This document shows, in pieces, positions 1 to 7,906 of a stretch of 30,253 nt of DNA (the stretch's first letter is position 1; the number at the start of each line of letters is the position of its first letter). The stretch is from positions 1-30,253 of the forward strand of contig VEXF01000020.1 in assembly GCA_009391275.1 (NCBI GenBank). The letters are read 5' to 3'. The notes beneath the pieces are model-generated. The model did no database searches and had not been told where the DNA came from. It saw only the letters and a list, made by a program, of their open reading frames with translations. Source of the DNA: SAR202 cluster bacterium AD-804-J14_MRT_500m (GTDB taxonomy: Bacteria; Chloroflexota; Dehalococcoidia; UBA3495; GCA-2712585). The translations under genes were made by a program, and so were the position numbers.

Positions 1-54
1 GAGGCAACAGAGGAACCTGCAGCGGCAGAGGCAACAGAAGAACAGCGGAGTTAG
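1..54 (+). CDS. rpsF: 30S ribosomal protein S6, C-terminal tail (5' truncated)
   Basis: An open frame enters from the left edge and stops at TAG 52-54. The 17 visible residues are rich in Glu and Ala (EATEEPAAAEATEEQRS). Nothing of the S6 fold itself is visible, so the name rests on context: the frame ends 3 bp before ssb, which is followed by rpsR, and rpsF-ssb-rpsR is a widely conserved bacterial order. Acidic, low-complexity C-terminal extensions of S6 are common. S6 pairs with S18 on the platform of the 30S subunit. The short gap to ssb suggests cotranscription. Confidence 0.7.
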   Translation, partial: EATEEPAAAEATEEQRS

Positions 55-57
55 GTT

Positions 58-474
58 ATGGCAGCGAATCTGAACAAGATACTCGTGATAGGGCGGCTAG
101 GATCAGATCCGGAGATGAGGTACACGTCTGATGGGACCCCCGTTACCACATTCAGTATGGCTGTTAATCGAAGATCCCCTGGGTCTGATGGGGAACGAAA
201 AGAAGAAACAGAGTGGTTTAGAGTAGTAGCTTGGAGACGGTTGGCTGAAACGTGCAACCAATATCTGGCTAGAGGCCGTGAAGCCTACGTCGAAGGACGA
301 CTACAAAGTCAGACTTGGCAAGGACAAGATGGACAAGCTAGATTCACAAACGAAATCGTAGCGTCCTCTGTTATTTTCTTGGGTCAGCAGGAGTCGGGGT
401 CAATGGGCCCCGGTACAGATCCTGCTCCAGTGAATCCTTCTGCCATGGAGGATCCAGATGATCTCCCTTTTTAG
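58..474 (+). CDS. ssb: Single-stranded DNA-binding protein
   Basis: The 138-residue product has the usual bacterial SSB layout. An N-terminal OB fold covers about residues 5-110, starting with LNKILVIGRLGSDPEMRYT and including the typical EWFRVVAWRRLAETCNQYL and YVEGRLQSQTWQ segments. A short Gly/Pro linker follows, then the acidic tip DPDDLPF, which in SSBs recruits repair and replication partners. It coats single-stranded DNA during replication, recombination and repair, normally as a tetramer. The ATG lies 3 bp after the rpsF stop. The linker is short compared with E. coli SSB, as is common outside the proteobacteria. Confidence 0.97.
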   Translation: MAANLNKILVIGRLGSDPEMRYTSDGTPVTTFSMAVNRRSPGSDGERKEETEWFRVVAWRRLAETCNQYLARGREAYVEGRLQSQTWQGQDGQARFTNEIVASSVIFLGQQESGSMGPGTDPAPVNPSAMEDPDDLPF

Positions 475-510
475 GAGATTGATGAGCTTGTTGGAGGATA
501 GGGCGATCAT

Positions 511-795
511 ATGACTACAGGACCACGAAGAAGAGATTCATCTAGGGAGAGACCAAGGCGGCGTTTTGTACCACGACGAAAAGTTTGTTCGTTTTGTGTC
601 GAACATGTGTCATATATTGACTACAAGGATCTTGGAAGGATCAGGCGTTTTCTTTCAGATAGATTCAAAATAGATCCCAGGCGTAAGTCGGGGAATTGTG
701 CTCGTCACCAAAGAGCTTTGGCGCGGGCTATAAAACGTGCTCGTGAAGTGGCTCTACTTCCGATGAGTCCTAACCACGGCAGGCTAGCGAACTAG
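511..795 (+). CDS. rpsR: 30S ribosomal protein S18
   Basis: The 94-residue basic protein has an Arg-rich N-terminal extension followed by the S18 core: [19 protein letters not shown], then [21 protein letters not shown] and the conserved [22 protein letters not shown]. CxxC plus a further Cys in NCARHQ marks the zinc-binding-type form of S18. S18 forms a dimer with S6 on the 30S platform, which fits the rpsF-ssb-rpsR order. GGAGG at 494-498 followed by ATG 511 gives a plausible ribosome-binding site. The protein is slightly longer than average because of the N-terminal arm. Confidence 0.97.
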   Translation: MTTGPRRRDSSRERPRRRFVPRRKVCSFCVEHVSYIDYKDLGRIRRFLSDRFKIDPRRKSGNCARHQRALARAIKRAREVALLPMSPNHGRLAN

Positions 796-878
796 ATCTG
801 GCCATAAGCTTATTCATTCCACCAACGATTTGGGGTCTATTGGAAACCCTGACGTCCAGTTGATGAAGATATCCGTTA

Positions 879-2060
879 ATGTTTACATCTCGCAATAGGC
901 AGCGCGCTCAACCGAACTCAGAAGCGACTGATCGGCGCATGCGGCGCTTGAATTCTCTTCGGGATCCAGGCAAGCGCCGTCTAGTAATGGGAACTGGCTT
1001 ATTTATCATCGTAATAATTGCCGGACTCATTATTGGCGGTTGGTACAAATATTACTTTTCCCCACCACGCACAACGTTGGCCTATGTCAATGACACTAAA
1101 TTCAATCAGGCAGATGTTGTGCAAAGGGCCCGGATGATCCAGGCAGGGCAAAATTTTGGCGGCGCACATGTTGGTTTGATGGAGATTATGCGTGTATTGT
1201 GGAATGATGACGTCAACGTGTCATCTGGCCCGTTCACTTTGGGAATGGTGCAAATGGAGATGCTTAGACAAGCGGCTCCGGAATTTGGAGTGCATGTTAC
1301 CGAAGAGAAGATAGAAAAGTTTATCAAATTAGCATTCACTCCCTCTGTTCCCAAGGGGCAGGAGGTTTCTGAAGATCAGATAGAGCGAGAACGAAAAGAG
1401 TTATACCAGGTTTACCTCAATAGAAACCGACTTAGCAATGAACAATTTCGCACGTTGATGGAAGAGAGATTCTATTTTTTCGACATGCGTGAGGCTCTTT
1501 CTGCCGGTCTGTCCGATGAAACTGAACACGTCGAAATCTGGTGGGTAAGAGTTCCGCTCATACCAGGGCCAAATATCCCGGAACCAGACAAATTTCAAGA
1601 TATACCTGAGATTGTTAGACGGCTGCGAGAAGAGCCGTTTCAAGATGTCGCTCCGGATTTCGCTTATGATGTGTCGGGCGAAGCATTATACGAGTTTGCT
1701 GAGCCTACCGGTTACGTGGGATGGATGCCGAAAGGTGCGTTCCCAAGGCTCGACAAGTACATCTTTGGTTCTGAAGAGATAACGGCCTTACCGCTAAACC
1801 AGATTAGTAATCCTATTGACAGCAGTCAGCACTACTATATCCTCAAGGTTACTGATGGCCCTGAAACTAGACTTGTCGAAGAACGATGGCAAGACCATAG
1901 GAAAGATATTGCGTTGCAAGAGTGGATAAAGGAACGATTTGAGATCGGCACAGATGAAGGATGGATCTCAGTGAGTTATAACAGCAAATTGTATGCTTGG
2001 GCCCAAAAACAGGTAAATGACACGTCCAAGCAAAGACGAGGAAACCAGGAGGGACGTTGA
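879..2060 (+). CDS. Membrane-anchored SurA/PpiC-like peptidylprolyl isomerase (foldase)
   Basis: The 393-residue protein has a basic cytoplasmic start, one hydrophobic segment at about residues 36-57 (VMGTGLFIIVIIAGLIIGG) and then an extracytoplasmic domain, so it should be an N-terminally anchored exported protein. After the anchor, TTLAYVNDTKFNQADVVQRA resembles the beginning of SurA_N-type chaperone domains. Residues about 215-335 look like a parvulin rotamase domain (VEIWWVRVPLIPG, EPTGYVGWMPKGAFPRLDKY, HYYILKVTDG). The expected role is assisting folding of secreted proteins. The start has no strong RBS, and ATG 939 (residue 21) is an alternative that would shorten the basic N-terminus. 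The last 4 bp overlap the TTG start of hom, so the two are translationally coupled. Subfamily assignment is moderate; the membrane topology is clearer. Confidence 0.75.
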   Translation: MFTSRNRQRAQPNSEATDRRMRRLNSLRDPGKRRLVMGTGLFIIVIIAGLIIGGWYKYYFSPPRTTLAYVNDTKFNQADVVQRARMIQAGQNFGGAHVGLMEIMRVLWNDDVNVSSGPFTLGMVQMEMLRQAAPEFGVHVTEEKIEKFIKLAFTPSVPKGQEVSEDQIERERKELYQVYLNRNRLSNEQFRTLMEERFYFFDMREALSAGLSDETEHVEIWWVRVPLIPGPNIPEPDKFQDIPEIVRRLREEPFQDVAPDFAYDVSGEALYEFAEPTGYVGWMPKGAFPRLDKYIFGSEEITALPLNQISNPIDSSQHYYILKVTDGPETRLVEERWQDHRKDIALQEWIKERFEIGTDEGWISVSYNSKLYAWAQKQVNDTSKQRRGNQEGR

Positions 2061-3364
2061 ACCGGCACCAATCCATCGGAGTAGGCTTGTTAGGTCTAGG
2101 GGTGGTTGGAATGGGGGTTGCGCAAGCGTTGATTCGTAACAAAGACTGGCTGGCTTCTCGAGTAGGCACGTCGTTTGATTTGCGTAAAGTGTTGGTTAAG
2201 GATCTATCGAAATCTAGGCAACTACCTTTGACTGCAGGGGTTCTTACAGACGATCCTGATGAACTTCTAGGCGATGCAGATATCGGTCTAGTAGTGGAGG
2301 TGATGGGTGGATATGAGCCAGCAACTGGATATATTCGTAGAGCTTTAGAAAGTCGCAAGGATGTAGTGACAGCAAATAAAGAAGTGATAGCGAAATTCGG
2401 CCCTGAGTTATTGGAAGTCGCTCAAAACTCCCGGAGAACTCTTCTTTTTGAAGGTTCTGTGGGCGCTGGGATCCCAATAATAGGGCCTCTTACAAAGGAT
2501 CTTGCAGCAAATCAGATCCATTCAATCTACGCAATTATCAATGGCACGACCAATTTTATCCTCAGTAGTATGGAGAACCATGGCATGACTCGAGAAAGAT
2601 CTCTGGAGTTGGCCCAGAGCTTGGGCTATGCTGAGGCTGACCCAACAAATGATGTGGATGGTATAGACGCTTCTTACAAACTAGCAATCCTGGCCACTTT
2701 AGCGTTTCAGTCCAGGGTTCACCCAAATCAAATTTTTAAAGAAGGTATAGGACGACTTGATGCTCGTGATTTTTTGCATGCCAAGGAATTAGGCTATTCA
2801 ATCAAGTCATTAGCGATTGCCAAAAAACAGGCTCAAGGTATAGAAGTTCGTGTGCATCCTGCTCTAATCCCAGAGGATCATATGTTGGCCAAGGTCAGTG
2901 GGGCGTTCAACGCTGTTGCAGTGGAAGGGGATCTGGCTGGCAACACGGTGTTCATAGGTCAGGGGGCCGGTCAGAACCCTACCACCAGTGCTGTATTGGG
3001 GGACCTGGTTGAACTGGGGCGAAATATTGTAAATGAGAGTCGGCCGGTAGGGATTAACCTTAAAGATTCAAACCTACCAGTACGTTCTATGACTGAGCTG
3101 GAGACTATGTATTACTATCGTCTTACAGCCTCAGATAGACCCGGGGTTTTGTCTCAGATCTCACAGGTTTTAGGAGATCTCAACATAAGTATTGCTTCTG
3201 TGATACAAAAAGATAGCGATCCAAATAATAAAACGGCAGAGCTAGTAATAACTACACATCCTGCTAAGGAAGAAGCAGCACGAAAGTCGGTTGCTTGTTT
3301 GACAGCTCTCGATGTTGTAGAAGAAATAAATAACTTAATAAGAATGGAGGACCTGCTGGCATAG
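2057..3364 (+). CDS. hom: Homoserine dehydrogenase with C-terminal ACT domain
   Basis: The 435-residue protein catalyses NAD(P)H-dependent reduction of aspartate semialdehyde to homoserine, the branch point to threonine and methionine. Visible features are the N-terminal Rossmann motif GLLGLGVVGMGVAQAL, VTANKEVIAKFGPEL, EGSVGAGIPIIGPL, the INGTTNFILSSM segment, the SLGYAEADPTNDVDGIDA catalytic region and a C-terminal ACT domain from about residue 352 (YYYRLTASDRPGVLSQISQ). An ACT domain in this enzyme usually mediates feedback control by threonine. The start is TTG 2057, overlapping the preceding TGA in a TTGA junction, with GGAGGGA just upstream. The gene ends directly before thrC. Length is normal for the ACT-containing class. 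Confidence 0.96.
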   Translation: MNRHQSIGVGLLGLGVVGMGVAQALIRNKDWLASRVGTSFDLRKVLVKDLSKSRQLPLTAGVLTDDPDELLGDADIGLVVEVMGGYEPATGYIRRALESRKDVVTANKEVIAKFGPELLEVAQNSRRTLLFEGSVGAGIPIIGPLTKDLAANQIHSIYAIINGTTNFILSSMENHGMTRERSLELAQSLGYAEADPTNDVDGIDASYKLAILATLAFQSRVHPNQIFKEGIGRLDARDFLHAKELGYSIKSLAIAKKQAQGIEVRVHPALIPEDHMLAKVSGAFNAVAVEGDLAGNTVFIGQGAGQNPTTSAVLGDLVELGRNIVNESRPVGINLKDSNLPVRSMTELETMYYYRLTASDRPGVLSQISQVLGDLNISIASVIQKDSDPNNKTAELVITTHPAKEEAARKSVACLTALDVVEEINNLIRMEDLLA

Positions 3365-3365
3365 G

Positions 3366-4439
3366 TTGCAGGTGATCATGTCCAAAGGAGTGCTGCATAA
3401 CTATAAGTCGTATCTGCCTGTAGACTCAGATACCCCCATGATTTCTTTGGGTGAAGGAAGCACGCCACTGGTTCGAGCGAATAGATTGGGCCGTTATTTA
3501 GGGTGCTCAGAATTATATTTTAAGCTAGAAGGTTCCAATCCCACCGGATCGTTCAAAGATCGAGGCATGGTAGTAGCTGTGGCCAAGGCTATACAAGAAG
3601 GAAGTCACGGGATAGTTTGCGCATCTACAGGTAATACCAGTGCTTCAGCCGCCTCGTACGCTGCGCATTTTGAAATCCCGGCGACTGTGTTAGTTCCTAA
3701 AGGCGATGTTTCAGCAGGGAAACTTTCTCAAGCCAGAGCTTATGGAGCGAGAATACTTTTCATAGATGGGAATTTTGACCGAGCTCTTTCACTGGTCAGA
3801 GAATTAGCCGCACAACATCCGTTAGCATTGGTCAATTCAGTTAATCCGTATAGGATAGAAGGGCAAAAGACGGGTGCTTTCGAGATAGTTGATGAGCTAG
3901 GAGATGCTCCAGATATGCTGTGTATTCCGGTAGGTAACGCAGGAAATATTACCGCCTACTGGAAAGGATTCGAAGAATATCATCGATTTAAGAGAACATC
4001 AAAGATGCCTCGCATGATGGGGTTCCAGGCAGCTGGGGCATCTCCTATTGTGCTTGGTAAGCAGGTGGAAAATCCTCAAACTATAGCATCAGCTATCAGG
4101 ATCGGTAATCCGGCTAGCTGGGGCTCTGCGCTTAGAGCAGCTGAGAAATCGGGGGGTGCAATCGAAGCGGTAGATGACACAGAGATTTTGGAGGCCTACA
4201 GATTGCTAGGTACTGAAGAGGGAATTTTCTGTGAACCTGCTTCCGCAGCATGCGTAGCAGGATTAATTAAGATGCATAGAGCTGGTGTCGATCTCAGAGA
4301 CAAACGAGTAGCATGTGTCATCACTGGTACGGGGTTGAAAGATCCAGATTTTGCTGCGACTACATTTGGTGTAAAAAATGAATTAACTGCTTCTAATCTA
4401 AAGGAAGTTGAAAAGGCGTTGTTGACGCCTACGATCTAG
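3366..4439 (+). CDS. thrC: Threonine synthase
   Basis: This PLP enzyme converts O-phosphohomoserine to threonine. The sequence shows LGEGSTPLVRANRLGRYLG near the start, the PLP-lysine motif GSNPTGSFKDRG (Lys at about residue 64), CASTGNTSASAASYAA, and the phosphate-binding PVGNAGNITAYWKG. It is the short, bacterial/plant-like form of 357 residues. Two starts are possible: TTG 3366, or ATG 3378, which has AGGTG immediately upstream and gives MSKGVLHNYKSYLP. I consider ATG 3378 at least as likely. The gene sits directly behind hom; no homoserine kinase (thrB) is visible in the window, so that step must be encoded elsewhere. Confidence 0.96.
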   Translation: MQVIMSKGVLHNYKSYLPVDSDTPMISLGEGSTPLVRANRLGRYLGCSELYFKLEGSNPTGSFKDRGMVVAVAKAIQEGSHGIVCASTGNTSASAASYAAHFEIPATVLVPKGDVSAGKLSQARAYGARILFIDGNFDRALSLVRELAAQHPLALVNSVNPYRIEGQKTGAFEIVDELGDAPDMLCIPVGNAGNITAYWKGFEEYHRFKRTSKMPRMMGFQAAGASPIVLGKQVENPQTIASAIRIGNPASWGSALRAAEKSGGAIEAVDDTEILEAYRLLGTEEGIFCEPASAACVAGLIKMHRAGVDLRDKRVACVITGTGLKDPDFAATTFGVKNELTASNLKEVEKALLTPTI

Positions 4440-4448
4440 ATTTCAAAT

Positions 4449-5012
4449 ATGCTCAATCAAAAACAGATAAGCCAGAGCATCTTTGCTATCCTCCAGGCTA
4501 TAGGAGAAGATACCGATCGGGAAGGTCTTGTAGAGACCCCTGATCGAGTGGCAAGACTTTACCAAGAGTTGTTCTGGGGGATCGGTTTGGATCCTAAAGA
4601 TGCGTTTACCGCCGTGTTTGAAGAACCTGTTGGCGAAGGTGTCGTGCTTCTTAAAGATATACGATTCTTTTCAATTTGCGAACATCACTTACTGCCGTTC
4701 ACAGGAACTGCTCAAATAGGATATATACCGAATGGCAGAATTTCTGGAGCAAGCAAACTAGTGAGGGCGCTAGAGATTTTGGCGCGAAGGCCACAATTGC
4801 AGGAAAGAATGACGTCGGATTTTGCAGAAAGCATACATACTGCTTTGGGCACAGATGGAGTTGCTGTAGCTCTCGAAGCGGAACATATGTGTATGACGAT
4901 TCGAGGTGTAAAATCTCCAGGGAGTCGGATTGTGACCACAGCCGTAAGAGGCCCATTTGTGAAGGGATCCATGGATTCAAAAGAGCTGTTGGCGTTGATT
5001 CAAAGGAGGTAG
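4449..5012 (+). CDS. folE: GTP cyclohydrolase I
   Basis: The 187-residue enzyme converts GTP to 7,8-dihydroneopterin triphosphate, the first step towards folate and other pterins. Diagnostic segments are GEDTDREGLVETPDRVARLY, the zinc-binding FFSICEHHLLPFTG, GYIPNGRISGASKLVR, RPQLQERMTSDFAESI and EAEHMCMTIRGVKSPGS. The zinc ligands Cys (SICEHH), His and the second Cys (HMCM) are all present, so this should be the canonical zinc-dependent FolE. The start ATG 4449 is 9 bp after the thrC stop. The 3' end carries AAAGGAGG, which serves as the ribosome-binding site of the next gene. Confidence 0.97.
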   Translation: MLNQKQISQSIFAILQAIGEDTDREGLVETPDRVARLYQELFWGIGLDPKDAFTAVFEEPVGEGVVLLKDIRFFSICEHHLLPFTGTAQIGYIPNGRISGASKLVRALEILARRPQLQERMTSDFAESIHTALGTDGVAVALEAEHMCMTIRGVKSPGSRIVTTAVRGPFVKGSMDSKELLALIQRR

Positions 5013-5013
5013 T

Positions 5014-5994
5014 ATGACTTCGATCACGCTAATGAACTCATTTTCGTCGGTGAAGGGGCGGTGGGAGAGCGTCGTTGAAAATAGTGTAGTAAATTCGCCG
5101 TTTTTGGCAATCCAATGGCAACAGAAATGGTGGGAAGAAATAGGGCAGCGCAATAATATTTGTTTCCTTTGTATTTCTGACGAGAAAGAAACTATTGGTA
5201 TAGCAGCCTTTAAATCTGTAGGAGATGAAATTAGCCTAGTGGGGGACGATGATGTATGCGATTACAATGATTTTGTGATTGCAGGCGGCAACGAATATTC
5301 TTTTTTCACTGATCTGGTAGATTATTTAGCTGGGAAGGAATGGAAAACCCTACGATTACCTTCTCTGACACCAGAATCCCCTACATTGAGGTTTCTCCCG
5401 GACCTGGCTCGTGCTAAGGGGTTCTCAGTAGAGGTCGAGAAAGGAGAAGTAGCCCCAGGTAAAATTTTGCCACTTAGTTGGGATATATACCAAGCAGAAC
5501 TCACCAAAAAAGATCGACATGAACTGAGACGCAAGCTTAGAAGGCTCGATTCTGCTGAAGGAATGAAATGGTATTTTCTGGATGAACCTTCTGACGTGGA
5601 AGGGGCGATGGATGACTTTTTGCGGTTGCTGGGGCTTAGCAGGGAATCCAAATATCGATTCCTAACGCCAGAGAGAGAGAAGTTCTTTCGAGCTATGGCT
5701 AGGGCTATGTCTGAATTAGGGATCGTGCGTCTTTTTTTCCTAGAAATTGGTGGAGAGCGTGTTGCTTCGGCTTTTTGTTTCGATCATAAAGATAAACGTC
5801 TCCTGTATAACAGCGGATATGATCCCCAATATTCTTATTACAGCGTTGGATTGTTGCTGAACGCGTTGAGTCTAAAGTCCGCTATAGAGTCAGGAAAATC
5901 ATATTATGATTTTCTAAGAGGCGATGAGCAGTATAAGTATCATCTGGGAGGAACAGATCGCCAGTTGTACAACATGCTTATTACAAAAGGCTGA
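5014..5994 (+). CDS. CelD/BcsL-like GNAT acetyltransferase (Acetyltransf_6 type)
   Basis: The 326-residue cytoplasmic protein begins at ATG 5014, two bases after the folE stop and behind AAAGGAGG. The C-terminal half is typical of the FemAB-fold acetyltransferases of the CelD/BcsL group: KKDRHELRRKLRRLDSAEG, a helical stretch with FLRLLGLSRESKYRFLTPER, then IVRLFFLEIGGERVASAFCF, YNSGYDPQYSYYSVGLLL and YYDFLRGDEQYKYHLGG. Members of this group are often linked to polysaccharide or cell-envelope modification, but the substrate is not visible here. It is the last gene of the foldase-hom-thrC-folE run; its link to these pathways is unclear. Acyltransferase fold is likely, exact reaction unknown. 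Confidence 0.8.
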   Translation: MTSITLMNSFSSVKGRWESVVENSVVNSPFLAIQWQQKWWEEIGQRNNICFLCISDEKETIGIAAFKSVGDEISLVGDDDVCDYNDFVIAGGNEYSFFTDLVDYLAGKEWKTLRLPSLTPESPTLRFLPDLARAKGFSVEVEKGEVAPGKILPLSWDIYQAELTKKDRHELRRKLRRLDSAEGMKWYFLDEPSDVEGAMDDFLRLLGLSRESKYRFLTPEREKFFRAMARAMSELGIVRLFFLEIGGERVASAFCFDHKDKRLLYNSGYDPQYSYYSVGLLLNALSLKSAIESGKSYYDFLRGDEQYKYHLGGTDRQLYNMLITKG

Positions 5995-6056
5995 AATGTC
6001 TGACCAACATAGCGGTTATCAATTTTCTGCACACTGTCTGTTATTCAGATCTCTTG

Positions 6057-6065
6057 TGCTAAAAT
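6057..6065 (+). promoter_or_regulatory. Candidate extended -10 promoter upstream of the DUF502 gene
   Basis: TGCTAAAAT fits the extended -10 pattern TGnTATAAT with one mismatch. It lies about 130 bp before ATG 6198 in a 203-bp gap. No good -35 is present, as is common for extended -10 promoters. A second candidate, TGTTATACT at 6127-6135, is closer to the gene and is followed by a short hairpin (CTCAC-TGGA-GTGAG, 6134-6147). Which one is used cannot be told from sequence. Confidence 0.4.
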
Positions 6066-6197
6066 AGCGTCACCAAGGTTTAAACCGAGCTCTTCCCCCA
6101 TATCCGATCCTAGAAGAATACTTCCTTGTTATACTCACTGGAGTGAGACTGGGATGGCCGAAGAAGTTTTCATGTTGCAGACATAATCCAACCAAAT

Positions 6198-6806
6198 ATG
6201 AGAAAAATACCATTGCATATCAGGAAGAATGTCGTTTCGGGCATTTTGGTTTTGCTCCCTTTAGGAGCTACGTATCTGATATTAAAATTTTTGTTTGATA
6301 TTATTGATCTACCGATCCGATCAATGGTCAACAATGCTTTCGATAAAGAGATTCCAGGAGTCGGTGTCATAGCCTTTTTAATCGTAGTCTATTCAGCCGG
6401 TTTCATCGGGAACTATGTTATAGGCCGTAGATTCATTAGCCTAGGACATCGAATTATGGACTCAATTCCGTTTGTTCGTCCGATCTATCGTACTGCTCGT
6501 CAGACTGTAGATGCCTTTGATATAGAAAACTGGGAGAACAAGTATAGTAGGGTGGTGCTTTTGGATTTTCCAAGGGACGGGGTCAAATCAATAGGTTTCG
6601 TTACAGCTTCTTATAAGGATGAATTAGGCAAGGATATGGTTGCCGTTTACATCCCAACAACGCCCGTACCAACATCAGGTTATTTGGCCTTGGTCGAGGA
6701 GAGGTCAGCTGTGCCTACGGATCTTTCGGTGGACGACGCCATGAAAATAATTGTTTCTGGGGGTGTTCTAACGCCAGCAGAAATTCGTTCAGCCTGGGTT
6801 AGTTGA
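6198..6806 (+). CDS. DUF502 family membrane protein
   Basis: The 202-residue protein has two predicted membrane segments near the N-terminus, at about residues 13-37 (VSGILVLLPLGATYLILKF) and 54-73 (GVGVIAFLIVVYSAGFIG). A conserved-looking soluble part follows, beginning with the family-typical SIPFVRPIYRTARQTVDAF and VVLLDFPRDGVKSIGFVT, then VAVYIPTTPVPTSGYLALV. This order matches DUF502, a widespread family of unknown function. The start ATG 6198 has no strong Shine-Dalgarno sequence. The 3' end overlaps the convergent acetyltransferase gene by 18 bp. Confidence 0.88.
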   Translation: MRKIPLHIRKNVVSGILVLLPLGATYLILKFLFDIIDLPIRSMVNNAFDKEIPGVGVIAFLIVVYSAGFIGNYVIGRRFISLGHRIMDSIPFVRPIYRTARQTVDAFDIENWENKYSRVVLLDFPRDGVKSIGFVTASYKDELGKDMVAVYIPTTPVPTSGYLALVEERSAVPTDLSVDDAMKIIVSGGVLTPAEIRSAWVS

Positions 6807-7796
6807 TGTGTGTGGTGGTACATGGTCGGCTATAGATGCTTCATACCATTGGCGCGGTTGTATTTCGCGGAATCCCACCGAATGATAAAGTCGGATGGCT
6901 GGGGTATTGCTCTCGTCGACCTCTAGCTCGACGTATTCAACGCCAAGAGAGACTAAGTGCTCTAAACCGGCGTGAAGCAGCGGCCTTCCTAGCCGTTGAT
7001 CTCTGAACTTGGGATCAATACCAATCATAGATATGACGCCTACCGAAGTAGATTTCGTTTTAAGTACTAGTGTCCAACTGTAACCGGTCACCTTATGGTC
7101 ATTACAGAGAAAGATTATGCAATCTGGGCTGGTGATACTCATGCCAACCCGATAGCCTATCTCTTCGGCTGTGTTGGGTGCAAACCCCCAGCTGCCTCTG
7201 AAAGCTGAGTTTTGTATGTTCGCTAGAACGCCAGCATCTCCGGGCATGCCGTACTTTCTAAAGCTGAAGCCTGGTGGGGCTTGCGGCGAAGGAAATGGTT
7301 GTAAGCTCCAACGCATCGATAGGTAAACTCTTGCACACTTGAATCCCGAGCTTTGTAATACCTGATGCAAGTAACTGGACTGATCAACTTGGATATGCAA
7401 TACATCTGCGCCTAACTCTGATGCACGATCAATCGATCGTTTGATTAAGGCTTCTTCCACATAGTGGTTCCTAGTGTTTGGATAGGCTTTTAACTCTAAT
7501 ACAGCTCGCCTTACAGCTGGTTCTGGAGAAACAAGCGCGTAGCCGTTTAACTTATTGTTCGATTCATATACGAAGCAATCCTCCGCTGCATTGAGGTTAG
7601 GTTGCCCAAAATATTCCTCTAACCAACTCTTGTTAATTGATGAGGATGACCCATTTGCGATTTGGATCTCATTTTCCAGAGTTGTTAGTGCTGGAATGTC
7701 TTCCCATTGAAATGTTCTTATGGACAACGTTGTGCTCGCGAGGACGCAGGTTAGCCAAGGCGTTGGTATATTTGCTTCCAGTGCTGTCCCGTCCAT
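6789..7796 (-). CDS. Tandem-domain GNAT acetyltransferase
   Basis: The 335-residue protein looks like two GNAT folds in series. The C-terminal domain, from about residue 170 (GFSFRKYGMPGDAGVLANIQ), is clear: it contains VISMIGIDPKFRDQRLGRPL (acetyl-CoA binding motif A, with RDQRLG in the pyrophosphate loop) and ELEVDESNTPAIRLYHSVGF (motif B). The N-terminal half (SIRTFQWEDIPALTTLENEI, YVEEALIKRSIDRASELGAD) is degenerate but similar in layout. Two-domain GNATs of this type resemble mycothiol synthase MshD, yet no mycothiol genes are visible, so the substrate is unknown. A good promoter lies upstream on the minus strand. The gene converges on DUF502. Confidence 0.8.
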   Translation of the reverse strand: MDGTALEANIPTPWLTCVLASTTLSIRTFQWEDIPALTTLENEIQIANGSSSSINKSWLEEYFGQPNLNAAEDCFVYESNNKLNGYALVSPEPAVRRAVLELKAYPNTRNHYVEEALIKRSIDRASELGADVLHIQVDQSSYLHQVLQSSGFKCARVYLSMRWSLQPFPSPQAPPGFSFRKYGMPGDAGVLANIQNSAFRGSWGFAPNTAEEIGYRVGMSITSPDCIIFLCNDHKVTGYSWTLVLKTKSTSVGVISMIGIDPKFRDQRLGRPLLHAGLEHLVSLGVEYVELEVDESNTPAIRLYHSVGFREIQPRQWYEASIADHVPPHTSTNPG

Positions 7797-7853
7797 CGGA
7801 CAGATAACTCATTTGACTAAAGTCGGAATCAGTCCTATTGACAGGCTCCGGAG

Positions 7854-7882
7854 ATTGTAGCAGAGTAAAATTTTGCTAACAA
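7854..7882 (-). promoter_or_regulatory. Candidate promoter for the tandem GNAT gene
   Basis: Read on the minus strand, TTGTTA (7877-7882) and TACAAT (7854-7859) are separated by 17 bp, and the -10 is preceded by TGC, giving an extended -10 TGCTACAAT. It sits about 58 bp before the ATG at 7796. On the opposite strand a perfect -35 hexamer TTGACA lies at 7838-7843, but its -10 partner at normal spacing (CAGAGT) is poor, so a divergent promoter for the deacetylase is only suggested. Confidence 0.6.
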
Positions 7883-7906
7883 CCCTGATTTCTGGAGGAT
7901 ATACAT

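Noticed and set aside
1867..2358. 163-codon open frame on the minus strand
   Set aside because: It lies antisense across the foldase/hom junction, has no ribosome-binding site or recognisable motif, and both plus-strand genes are well supported.
4676..5017. 113-codon plus-strand frame inside folE
   Set aside because: It is an out-of-frame shadow of folE, which carries all the GTP cyclohydrolase motifs.
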